From contig NZ_CAMIOH010000214.1 of NCBI RefSeq assembly GCF_946221145.1, forward strand, positions 1 to 5,465: a DNA stretch of 5,465 nt, given 5' to 3'. The notes beneath the pieces were generated by a model, which saw nothing but the letters and a program-made list of their open reading frames with translations, made no database searches and was not told the origin of the DNA. Position 1 is the stretch's first letter. Each line of letters begins with the position of its first letter. Shown one piece after another: positions 1 through 5,465 of this stretch. The translations under genes and the position numbers were made by a program. Origin of the DNA: an uncultured Paracoccus sp. GTDB taxonomy: Bacteria; Pseudomonadota; Alphaproteobacteria; Rhodobacterales; Rhodobacteraceae.

Positions 1-630
1 CTGGACCAGTTCACCTATGCCGAACGCGCCACCGACTGGCGCGGCAACAACAACATCGCCGAAAGCATCTTTCGCCAGATGTCGGGCGAACCCCGCCCGG
101 TCCCCGACTGGATCGTGATGAGCGCGGGGACCGGCGGCACCTCGGCCACGCTGGGGCGCTATATCCGCTATCGCAACCTGGAAACGCGGCTGTGCGTGGT
201 CGATGTCGAAGGCTCGGCCTTCTATGACGCCTGGCACGGCGGCGACATGACCACCACCGGCACCGGGTCGCGGATCGAAGGCATCGGCAGGCCCCGGGTC
301 GAGCCGTCCTTCATGCCCGACGTGATCGACCGGATGATCCGGATCCCCGACGCGGCGTCGATCGCGGCGGCGCGGGTGCTGTCGGAACGGCTGTTCCGCC
401 GGGTCGGCGGATCGACCGGGACCAATCTCATGGGCGTCTTGTGCCTGGCCGCGCAGATGCTGCAACAGGGGCGGCAGGGCGCCCTGGTCACCGTCATCTG
501 CGACAGCGGCGACCGTTACGAGGGCACCTATTTCAACGACGACTGGCTGCGCGATCAGGGCATCCACATCGACGGCTGGACGGCGCGGATCGCGCGGTTC
601 CTGGACGACGGAACCGGCGCGTTCCTGTAG
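1..630 (+). CDS. PLP-dependent cysteine synthase / L-cysteine desulfhydrase (Cds1-like), C-terminal part
   Basis: This is a fold-type II PLP enzyme of the cysteine synthase family. It is open from base 1 with no start in the window, so the N-terminal part with the PLP-binding lysine is missing; 209 codons remain before the TAG at 628-630. Visible family motifs are the PLP-phosphate loop GTGGT at 127-141, GGSTGTN at 406-426, and CDSGDRYEGTYFNDDW at 499-546, whose CDSG serine usually contacts the PLP ring nitrogen. The stretch ERATDWRGNNNIAESIF near the left edge and the FNDDW tail resemble, from memory, the Cds1 group of cysteine desulfhydrases, known from Mycobacterium tuberculosis, more than classical CysK. 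Cds1 cleaves cysteine to pyruvate, ammonia and H2S in the cytoplasm. Synthase activity from O-acetylserine cannot be excluded. The internal ATG at 79 is within the conserved fold and is not the true start. Family assignment is firm; the desulfhydrase role is inferred. Confidence 0.88.
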   Translation: MDQFTYAERATDWRGNNNIAESIFRQMSGEPRPVPDWIVMSAGTGGTSATLGRYIRYRNLETRLCVVDVEGSAFYDAWHGGDMTTTGTGSRIEGIGRPRVEPSFMPDVIDRMIRIPDAASIAAARVLSERLFRRVGGSTGTNLMGVLCLAAQMLQQGRQGALVTVICDSGDRYEGTYFNDDWLRDQGIHIDGWTARIARFLDDGTGAFL

Positions 631-634
631 AATG

Positions 635-1234
635 TCACGGCTGGATCAGGCAGCAGCCGGACAGCAGCCGGGGCTGGTCGCCATGCAGCACGAGCGTCGC
701 CGACAGGCCGAACATCCGGTCCGACATGCCGTCGGAGCAAAGCTGCGGCCGGGAAAACAGCGTCATGTCCCGCGCCACCACCACCCGCGCCGGGTCGCGG
801 AAGATGCCGCTGTCCAGCGTGGCCTGCACTGGGCGGCGGTCGCCCGATTCATTGTCCGGGGACCGCAGCACCAGGTCGCCGCCCTCGACCGCGGCGTTCC
901 AGAACGGCTCGGTCCCCAGGCAGCGGAACCCGTCCGGCAGCGCGCCGGGTTCCCAGACATCGGTCCGATAGGCCAGATAGCGCATCGAGACCCAGCCGCT
1001 GACCTCTCCGGTATTGACCCGGCCCCAGCCGCGCGATTCCTGGACCACCTCGATGCCCCTGGCGTCATGAGGCAGGGTGTCCAGGATCGCCGCCTGGGCA
1101 TTCGGATCGGCCCTGATGTTCAGCGCGTCATCGGCGGCCACGCCCGTCACGTCGAACAGGGTGGGCAGGATGTATTCCTGCGTGGCGGCGGCAGGGCCGG
1201 CGAAAGCCAGCGTCAGGGCAAGGGTGCGCAACAT
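635..1234 (-). CDS. Exported SH3-domain protein with GTEPFW-type C-terminal domain, function unknown
   Basis: The gene encodes 199 residues, from ATG at 1234-1232 to TGA at 637-635. Residues 1-17 look like a Sec signal peptide: a short basic start (MLR), a hydrophobic Leu/Ala core and an AAA cleavage site before T18. The mature protein is therefore probably periplasmic. Residues about 27-90 resemble a bacterial SH3 domain, with LNIRADPN at 38-45, GWGRV at 69-73 and GWVSMRYL at 80-87. The second half starts with RCLGTEPFW at 104-112 and continues with CSDGMSDRMFG at 166-176 and a terminal GCC at 193-195. This pattern recalls the uncharacterised COG3650 type. Such SH3 domains often bind cell-wall peptides, but no ligand can be named here. 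Four cysteines remain after cleavage (C105, C166, C194, C195), so disulfides are possible. There is no lipobox. A strong Shine-Dalgarno fixes the start. The gene converges on the cysteine enzyme gene with a 4-base gap. Confidence 0.9.
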   Translation of the reverse strand: MLRTLALTLAFAGPAAATQEYILPTLFDVTGVAADDALNIRADPNAQAAILDTLPHDARGIEVVQESRGWGRVNTGEVSGWVSMRYLAYRTDVWEPGALPDGFRCLGTEPFWNAAVEGGDLVLRSPDNESGDRRPVQATLDSGIFRDPARVVVARDMTLFSRPQLCSDGMSDRMFGLSATLVLHGDQPRLLSGCCLIQP

Positions 1235-1240
1235 GGTCGA

Positions 1241-1247
1241 TCCTCCT
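1241..1247 (-). promoter_or_regulatory. Strong ribosome binding site for the SH3-domain gene
   Basis: Read on the minus strand this is AGGAGGA, a near-perfect Shine-Dalgarno. Six bases separate it from the ATG at 1234. It is the best ribosome binding site in the window and decides the start of the exported SH3-domain protein. Confidence 0.88.
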
Positions 1248-1254
1248 GCCCGGC

Positions 1255-1283
1255 AGTCTAGCGGTTTCGCCGCGCATTGCCAC
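1255..1283 (-). promoter_or_regulatory. Candidate promoter for the SH3-domain gene
   Basis: On the minus strand a -10-like TAGACT (1260-1255) lies 17 bases from a weak -35-like GTGGCA (1283-1278), which matches TTGACA at four of six positions. A start about seven bases beyond the -10 would give a short leader of about 13 bases that still contains the whole AGGAGGA. Position and spacing fit, but the elements are degenerate and this is by-eye inference. Confidence 0.35.
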
Positions 1284-1328
1284 CGGGTCCGTTCACGGAT
1301 GGTTCCCCCCGCCCGCCGAAGCGGCTAG
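1258..1328. repeat. Imperfect inverted repeat flanking the divergent intergenic region
   Basis: The left arm CTAGCGGTTTCG (1258-1269) and the right arm CGAAGCGGCTAG (1317-1328) are reverse complements at 10 of 12 positions, with a 47-base spacer. Each arm ends in an outward-facing TAGA: TAGACT towards the leftward gene and TAGAAC towards the rightward operon. The arms are far apart for a simple hairpin. They may be paired promoter -10 regions or paired binding sites for a shared regulator. Chance similarity in GC-rich DNA is possible. Confidence 0.35.
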
Positions 1329-1331
1329 AAC
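1326..1331 (+). promoter_or_regulatory. Candidate -10 element of the tsaE-amgK-murU-addB operon
   Basis: The hexamer TAGAAC is one of the few AT-containing patches in front of the operon. Only seven bases (1332-1338) separate it from the ATG at 1339, and no Shine-Dalgarno is visible there. If it is a real -10, transcription would start at or next to the ATG and the message would be leaderless. The hexamer 17 bases upstream, TTCCCC at 1303-1308, is a poor -35. This is inference from position only. Confidence 0.28.
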
Positions 1332-1338
1332 CGTCGCC

Positions 1339-2748
1339 ATGACCACGCGCCCGACCGCAACCCTGACCGCAGATCCGGATCTGACCGCCGCCCTGGCGCG
1401 GATGCTGGCCGCCACGGCGCGGCCCGGCGACACGATCCTGCTGGACGGGCCGGTGGGGGCGGGCAAGACCCATTTCGCCCGCGCCTTCATCCGCGCCCGG
1501 CAGGGCGACGGGGCCGAGGACGTGCCCAGCCCGACCTTCACGCTGGTCCAGACCTATGACGACCCGCTGGGCACGGAAATCTGGCACGCCGACCTGTATC
1601 GCCTGACCGACCCGTCCGAACTGCACGAACTGGGGCTGGAGGAGGCCTTGTCGGACGCCATCTGCCTGATCGAATGGCCCGACCGGCTGGACCGCCCGCC
1701 GGATGGCGCGATTACCGTGGCCATCGCCGCCCATGCCGACCCGGACCTGCGCCAGATCACCCTGATCGCACCGGACGCCGCCCGCATCATTGCCCGCGCC
1801 GCCTTCGTAGCGGGCGCGGGCTGGGCCGATGCGCGGGTGGTCCCGCTGGCCGGCGATGCCTCGGCCCGGCGGTATTTCCGGCTGACGGGCGCGCAGGGCA
1901 GCGCGGTGCTGATGGACGATCCGTCCGGGGCCTGCGGGCCGTTCGTGGCGATGACCGGATGGCTGCGCGGCCATGGCTTTGGCGCGCCTGCGATCCTGGC
2001 GCAGGATCCGGCGGGGCTGCTGCTGGTGCAGGATCTGGGCGACGATCTGGTGGCCCGCGTGCTGGACCGCGATCCCGGCATGGCGCCCGCGATCTATGAC
2101 CGGATCACGGATGTCCTGGTGGATCTGCACCGCCATCCGGTGCCGGATACCGTGGCGCCGCTGGACGGGGCGATGCTGGCGGAACAGGCGGGGCTGTTCG
2201 CCGACTGGTATCCGCAGGCGGCGGGGGCGAGCGGTGGCGATGACATCGCGCCGCTGATCGCGCGGCTGCACGCGGACCTGGCCGCCGATGTTCCCCCGGT
2301 GCTGGCCCTGCGCGATTTCCATGCGGAAAACCTGATCTGGCGGGGTGACGCCCCCCTTGGCCTGATCGACTATCAGGACGCGGTGGCCTGCCATCCGGCC
2401 TATGATCTGGTCTCGGCGCTGCAAGACGCGCGGCGCGATGTGGACCCGGCGATCGAGGCTGCCTGCATCGCCCGCTATCTGGCCGCGACCGGGCTGGACG
2501 AAGGCCGCTTTTGCGCCGCCTATGCGCTGTTGGGGGCGCAGCGGAACCTGCGGATCCTGGGCATCTTCACCCGGCTGTGCCTGCGCGACGGCAAGCCGCG
2601 ATACCTGGACTTCATGCCGCGCGTCTGGGGTTATGTGCAGCGCAACCTGGACCATCCGGCGCTGTCCCCGCTGGCCCGGGCGGTCGCCGCCCTGCCCGCC
2701 CCCGACGCCGCCGTCATCGAAAGGATCCGCGCCCGATGCGCCCGCTGA
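1339..2748 (+). CDS. tsaE-amgK: TsaE-AmgK fusion: t6A ATPase plus N-acetylmuramate/N-acetylglucosamine kinase
   Basis: This is one uninterrupted 469-residue frame holding two families. Residues about 8-145 are TsaE, the ATPase that supports the TsaBD complex in making t6A37 on tRNAs reading ANN codons. Visible motifs are Walker A GPVGAGKT (37-44), SPTFTLV (64-70), HADLYRL (83-89), LGLEE (98-102) and LIEWPDRL (110-117). The acidic residue common before the loop glycine (GDLGAGKT in E. coli) is proline here. Residues about 160-455 are an aminoglycoside phosphotransferase-fold kinase. It has GDASARRYFR (172-181) in the N-lobe, catalytic RDFHAENL (325-332, with D326 and N331), and metal-binding IDYQDA (343-348). 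This pattern and the adjacent murU point to AmgK, which phosphorylates MurNAc or GlcNAc at the anomeric carbon in cell-wall recycling. Both halves keep their catalytic residues, so both are probably active. The ATG at 1339 fits the usual TsaE N-terminus. The sugar substrate is inferred from family and context. Confidence 0.93.
   Translation: MTTRPTATLTADPDLTAALARMLAATARPGDTILLDGPVGAGKTHFARAFIRARQGDGAEDVPSPTFTLVQTYDDPLGTEIWHADLYRLTDPSELHELGLEEALSDAICLIEWPDRLDRPPDGAITVAIAAHADPDLRQITLIAPDAARIIARAAFVAGAGWADARVVPLAGDASARRYFRLTGAQGSAVLMDDPSGACGPFVAMTGWLRGHGFGAPAILAQDPAGLLLVQDLGDDLVARVLDRDPGMAPAIYDRITDVLVDLHRHPVPDTVAPLDGAMLAEQAGLFADWYPQAAGASGGDDIAPLIARLHADLAADVPPVLALRDFHAENLIWRGDAPLGLIDYQDAVACHPAYDLVSALQDARRDVDPAIEAACIARYLAATGLDEGRFCAAYALLGAQRNLRILGIFTRLCLRDGKPRYLDFMPRVWGYVQRNLDHPALSPLARAVAALPAPDAAVIERIRARCAR
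2719..2725 (+). promoter_or_regulatory. Ribosome binding site that decides the murU start
   Basis: GAAAGGA lies inside the 3' end of the tsaE-amgK fusion gene. It is 10 bases from the ATG at 2736 and 22 bases from the alternative in-frame ATG at 2748, so it favours the upstream start. The match is moderate (AAGGA core). Confidence 0.5.
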
Positions 2749-3404
2749 TGATCTTTGCCGCAGGCCTCGGCACGCGGATGCGGCCGCTGACCGACAGCCT
2801 GCCGAAACCGCTGATCCCGGTCGCGGGCCGCACCCTGCTGGACCGCGCGCTTGATCTGGGCCGCGATGCCGGGGCCGGGCCGGTGGTGGTGAACACGCAT
2901 TACCGGGGCGACCAGATCGCCGCGCATCTGGCGGGGCGCGACGTGGCGATCAGCGACGAACCCGGCACGATCCTGGACACCGGCGGCGGGCTGCGGCAGG
3001 CGCTGCCCCTGCTGGGCACAGGCCCGGTGATGACGCTGAACCCCGATGTGGTCTGGACCGGGCCGAACCCGCTGGCCGCGCTGAACGCCGCCTGGCGCGA
3101 CGACATGGAGGCATTGCTGATGCTGGTGCCGCCGGGCCGCGCCACCGGGCGGCAGGGGGCGGGCGATTTCGCCCTGGACGCGGATGGCCGCATCCGCCGC
3201 AGGGGCGATCACGTCTATGGCGGCGCGCAGATCATCCGCCCCGACCGCCTGGCGGACATCCCCGAGACGGTGTTTTCGCTCAACCGCCTGTGGGATCTGC
3301 TGATCGCCGACGGGCGGGCGCATGGCATCGTCCACGAGGGCGGCTGGTGCGACGTGGGTTATCCGCAGGCGATCCCCCTGGCCCGGGCGATGCTGGATGC
3401 GTGA
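2736..3404 (+). CDS. murU: MurU: N-acetylmuramate-1-phosphate uridylyltransferase
   Basis: This cytoplasmic sugar-1-phosphate nucleotidyltransferase has 222 residues, close to the size of Pseudomonas MurU. It should convert MurNAc-1-phosphate plus UTP to UDP-MurNAc and pyrophosphate, the step after AmgK. Residues 8-28 carry the nucleotidyltransferase signature: AAGLGTRMRPLT, then LPKPLIPV with K24. DTGGG (81-85) matches the (D/E)TGGG nucleotide-binding motif. NPDVVW (102-107) supplies the first metal-binding aspartate, D104, and GWCDVG (203-208) the second, D206. The usual NGD or NSD is NPD here. The start overlaps the fusion gene by 13 bases. An in-frame ATG at 2748, sharing one base with the upstream TGA, would give four residues less, but the GAAAGGA spacing favours 2736. 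The family includes GDP-mannose and glucose-1-phosphate enzymes; the AmgK neighbour and short length favour MurU. Confidence 0.9.
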   Translation: MRPLMIFAAGLGTRMRPLTDSLPKPLIPVAGRTLLDRALDLGRDAGAGPVVVNTHYRGDQIAAHLAGRDVAISDEPGTILDTGGGLRQALPLLGTGPVMTLNPDVVWTGPNPLAALNAAWRDDMEALLMLVPPGRATGRQGAGDFALDADGRIRRRGDHVYGGAQIIRPDRLADIPETVFSLNRLWDLLIADGRAHGIVHEGGWCDVGYPQAIPLARAMLDA

Positions 3405-5465
3405 ACCCCCGTTCCGCGGCCTTTACGCCCTGCCGCCGGGGGTCGATTTCGCGCGTGAATTCGTGGCGGGATTCCTGGACCGGATGGCCGGACAACCGCC
3501 CCAGGCAATGGCCCGCGTCACCATCTATGCCAATGCCTCGCGCACGCTGGCGGAACTGAAATGCGCCTTTGACAAGCGCGGCCCGCTGCTGCTGCCACGG
3601 ATGCTGCCGGTCACCAACCTGGACGCCCCCGCGCTGCTGGATCAGCCCGAGGCCGCGCCGCTGGCCCGGCGGCTGCAACTGGCCCGGCTGGTGGCAGGGC
3701 TGCTGAAGGCGCGGCCGGATCTGGCGTCGGGCCATTCCATCGCGGCGCTTGCCCGGTCGCTGTCGGGCCTGATGCAGGAAATGCAGTCCGAAGGGCTGGG
3801 GCCTGACGCCCTGGAAGGCATCGACACCGGCGATCACGCCCAGCACTGGCAGAACGCCCTGGCCTTTCTGCGCATCGCCGCCGGGTTCCACCTGGACGGC
3901 CCGCCGATGGACCGCGCCGCCCGGCAAAGGCTGGCGGCGGAAACGCTGGCACAGGACTGGGCGCGCGGGATCGGCCTGCCCGACGGGCCAGTGATCGTGG
4001 CGGGATCGACCGGTTCTCATGGGGCCACGCGGCTGTTCATGCAGGCGGTGGCCAGCCTGCCCGAAGGCGCGGTTGTCCTGCCGGGCTTTGATTTCGACCA
4101 GCCGCAATCGGTCTGGGACGGGCTGGACCATCGGTCCGAGGATCACCCCCAGGCCCGCTTCGCCCCGCTGATCCGCAGCCTGGGCCGCCCGGCCCGCTGG
4201 ACCGAGACCCTGCCGCCCATGCCCGACCGCAACCGGCTGGTGTCGCTGGCGCTGCGTCCCGCGCCCGTCACCGACCAATGGATCGCCGAAGGCCCGCGCC
4301 TGCCCGACCTGATCGCGCCGACCCAGGGCCTGACCCTGATCGAGACGGACCAGCCGGGCCAGGAGGCCGAGGTGATCGCCCTGATCCTGCGCGACTGCGC
4401 CGAACGCCACGCCCCGGCCACGCTGATCGCGGCCGACGGCAACCTGATCCGGCGGGTGAATGCCGCGCTTGACCGCTGGCGGCTGTGCCCGGACGAAAGC
4501 GCGGGCCAGCCGCTGTCGCTGACCGGGCACGGGCTGTTCCTGCGCCAGGTCGCCGCCCTGTTCGGCGAGACGCTGGGCATCGACCGGCTGCTGGTGCTGC
4601 TCAAGCATCCGATCGCCCTGACCGGATCGCCCCTGGTCGGCGCGAACGAGGCGCGGCTTCTGGCCCGCGACCTGGAGCTGGAGCTGCGCCGAAACGGCCC
4701 GGCCTTCCCGGACGGCGACTGCCTGCGGACCTGGGCGTCCCGGGGCGACAGCCTGCGCAAGACCTGGGCGGAATGGCTGGCCGCGATGCTGGACCGGATC
4801 ACCCCGCTTGCCGATGACCGCGCGCCCCGCCCCCTGCCCGACCGGCTGCGCGACCTGATCGGGCTGGCCGACGCGCTTGCCGCCGGTCCGGGCGGCGATG
4901 CAGCCGTGTCCCGGCTGTGGCAGGATCGCCAGGGCGCGCTGTTGCGGTCCACGATGGAGCATCTGGCCGACCATGCGGCCCAGGGACCGGATCTGGGTGC
5001 GCGGGATTTCTGCGCCCTGCTGCTGGACGAATTGCACCAGCAATCCGTGCGGACCGAAGGCGACGCCCATGACCTGCACATCCGCGGCCCGCGAGAGGCG
5101 CGGATCGTCGGTGAGGGCATCGTGATCCTGTCGGGCCTGAACGAAGGCGGCTGGCCCCAGCAGCTGACGCCCGATCCCTGGCTGTCGCGGCAGATGCGGC
5201 TGGCCGCCGGGCTGCCGCTGCCGGAACGCCAGGTCGGGCTGGCGGCGCATGACTTTCAGCAGGCGATGGGCCTGGACCAGGTGATCCTGACCCGCGCCCG
5301 CCGCGATGCCGAGGCCGAGACGATCCCGTCCCGATGGCTGAACCGGCTGACCAACCTGATGGGCGGCCTGCCGGAACGCAACGGCCCCCAGGCGCTTGCC
5401 GCGATGCGGGCGCGGGGCGATGCCTGGCTTGCCCTGGCCGCAGCAGTGTCCCAGCCCGCGCGGGC
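3397..5465 (+). CDS. addB: AddB, double-strand break repair helicase-nuclease subunit (alphaproteobacterial type), N-terminal part
   Basis: AddB pairs with AddA to unwind and trim double-strand DNA ends for RecA-dependent repair, as RecBCD does in E. coli. The frame is open from ATG 3397 to the right edge (689 codons), roughly two thirds of the usual length near 1000. The C-terminal PD-(D/E)XK nuclease region is therefore outside. Typical features are GLYALPPGVDFAREFV (8-23), IVAGSTGSHGATRLFM (200-215) followed by VVLPGFDFD, then GLNEGGWP (580-587), DPWLSRQMR (593-601), AHDFQQA (617-623), VILTRARR (629-636) and PSRWLNRL (644-651). The N-terminus lacks the Walker A loop of Bacillus AddB, as I recall for alphaproteobacterial AddB. 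The gene overlaps murU by 8 bases and has no clear Shine-Dalgarno, which suggests translational coupling. An in-frame ATG at 3322 would add 25 residues unlike the family and was rejected. addA is expected next. Confidence 0.95.
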   Translation, partial: MREPPFRGLYALPPGVDFAREFVAGFLDRMAGQPPQAMARVTIYANASRTLAELKCAFDKRGPLLLPRMLPVTNLDAPALLDQPEAAPLARRLQLARLVAGLLKARPDLASGHSIAALARSLSGLMQEMQSEGLGPDALEGIDTGDHAQHWQNALAFLRIAAGFHLDGPPMDRAARQRLAAETLAQDWARGIGLPDGPVIVAGSTGSHGATRLFMQAVASLPEGAVVLPGFDFDQPQSVWDGLDHRSEDHPQARFAPLIRSLGRPARWTETLPPMPDRNRLVSLALRPAPVTDQWIAEGPRLPDLIAPTQGLTLIETDQPGQEAEVIALILRDCAERHAPATLIAADGNLIRRVNAALDRWRLCPDESAGQPLSLTGHGLFLRQVAALFGETLGIDRLLVLLKHPIALTGSPLVGANEARLLARDLELELRRNGPAFPDGDCLRTWASRGDSLRKTWAEWLAAMLDRITPLADDRAPRPLPDRLRDLIGLADALAAGPGGDAAVSRLWQDRQGALLRSTMEHLADHAAQGPDLGARDFCALLLDELHQQSVRTEGDAHDLHIRGPREARIVGEGIVILSGLNEGGWPQQLTPDPWLSRQMRLAAGLPLPERQVGLAAHDFQQAMGLDQVILTRARRDAEAETIPSRWLNRLTNLMGGLPERNGPQALAAMRARGDAWLALAAAVSQPAR

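Noticed and set aside
651..671. Short tandem repeat CAGCAGCCGG at 651-660 and 662-671
   Set aside because: Only two copies, inside the 3' end of the SH3-domain gene, where it encodes Leu-Ser-Gly-Cys-Cys. It fits biased codon use and shows no wider repeat structure.
632..1261. A 209-codon plus-strand open frame over the SH3-domain gene
   Set aside because: The minus-strand reading has a signal peptide, SH3 and GTEPFW motifs and a near-perfect Shine-Dalgarno. The plus-strand product has none of these.
1235..1338. Riboswitch or small RNA in the divergent intergenic region
   Set aside because: Only 104 bases, with the leftward leader apparently very short. I see no recognisable aptamer, stable local hairpin or T-run.
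1258..2655. A 465-codon open frame on the minus strand opposite the tsaE-amgK fusion
   Set aside because: Low-complexity Arg/Gln/Gly/His-rich translation with no motif, lying fully antisense to a gene with complete catalytic motifs.
2511..2735. In-frame extension of murU upstream to an ATG at 2511
   Set aside because: The added 75 residues overlap the kinase coding region, show no similarity to nucleotidyltransferases and are not needed. The family signature begins within a few residues of the ATG at 2736.
3280..5250. A 656-codon open frame on the minus strand opposite addB
   Set aside because: It is antisense to strongly supported AddB. Its product is rich in Arg, Gln, Gly and Pro with no domain, which is typical of the shadow of a GC-rich gene with G/C third positions.

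Overview
The window is very GC-rich with strong G/C bias at third codon positions. Its gene content and order look like an alphaproteobacterium, most likely Rhodobacteraceae and Paracoccus-like. That placement rests on the alphaproteobacterial type of AddB, the tsaE - sugar kinase - murU - addB gene order, and general protein similarity recalled from memory. It is not based on a database search. The region looks like ordinary chromosome. I see no mobile element, CRISPR array, tRNA, rRNA or attachment site.

Layout: (1) Bases 1-630, + strand, hold the C-terminal part of a PLP-dependent cysteine synthase/cysteine desulfhydrase family enzyme, cut by the left edge. (2) Bases 635-1234, - strand, hold a small exported protein with an SH3-like domain and a GTEPFW-type domain. 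It converges on gene 1 with only 4 bases between the stop codons. (3) Bases 1235-1338 are a divergent intergenic region with a strong Shine-Dalgarno for the leftward gene and a candidate pair of outward-facing -10 elements in an imperfect inverted repeat. (4) Bases 1339-5465, + strand, are a tightly packed operon: a TsaE-AmgK fusion (tRNA t6A ATPase plus cell-wall sugar kinase), MurU (nucleotidyltransferase) and AddB (double-strand-break repair, cut by the right edge). Neighbouring genes overlap by 13 and 8 bases.

How the genes work together: the kinase half of the fusion and MurU form the known AmgK-MurU peptidoglycan recycling route, MurNAc to MurNAc-1-phosphate to UDP-MurNAc, which bypasses fosfomycin-sensitive MurA. 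The TsaE half serves tRNA threonylcarbamoyl-adenosine formation. AddB is half of the AddAB helicase-nuclease, and addA is expected just beyond the right edge. The three jobs are biochemically unrelated but share one transcript. The exported SH3 protein and the cysteine enzyme appear to be separate transcription units.

I do not see an undescribed system. The points most worth a second look are the TsaE-AmgK fusion, the overlapping operon without a clear Shine-Dalgarno for two of its genes, and the symmetric candidate promoter pair.
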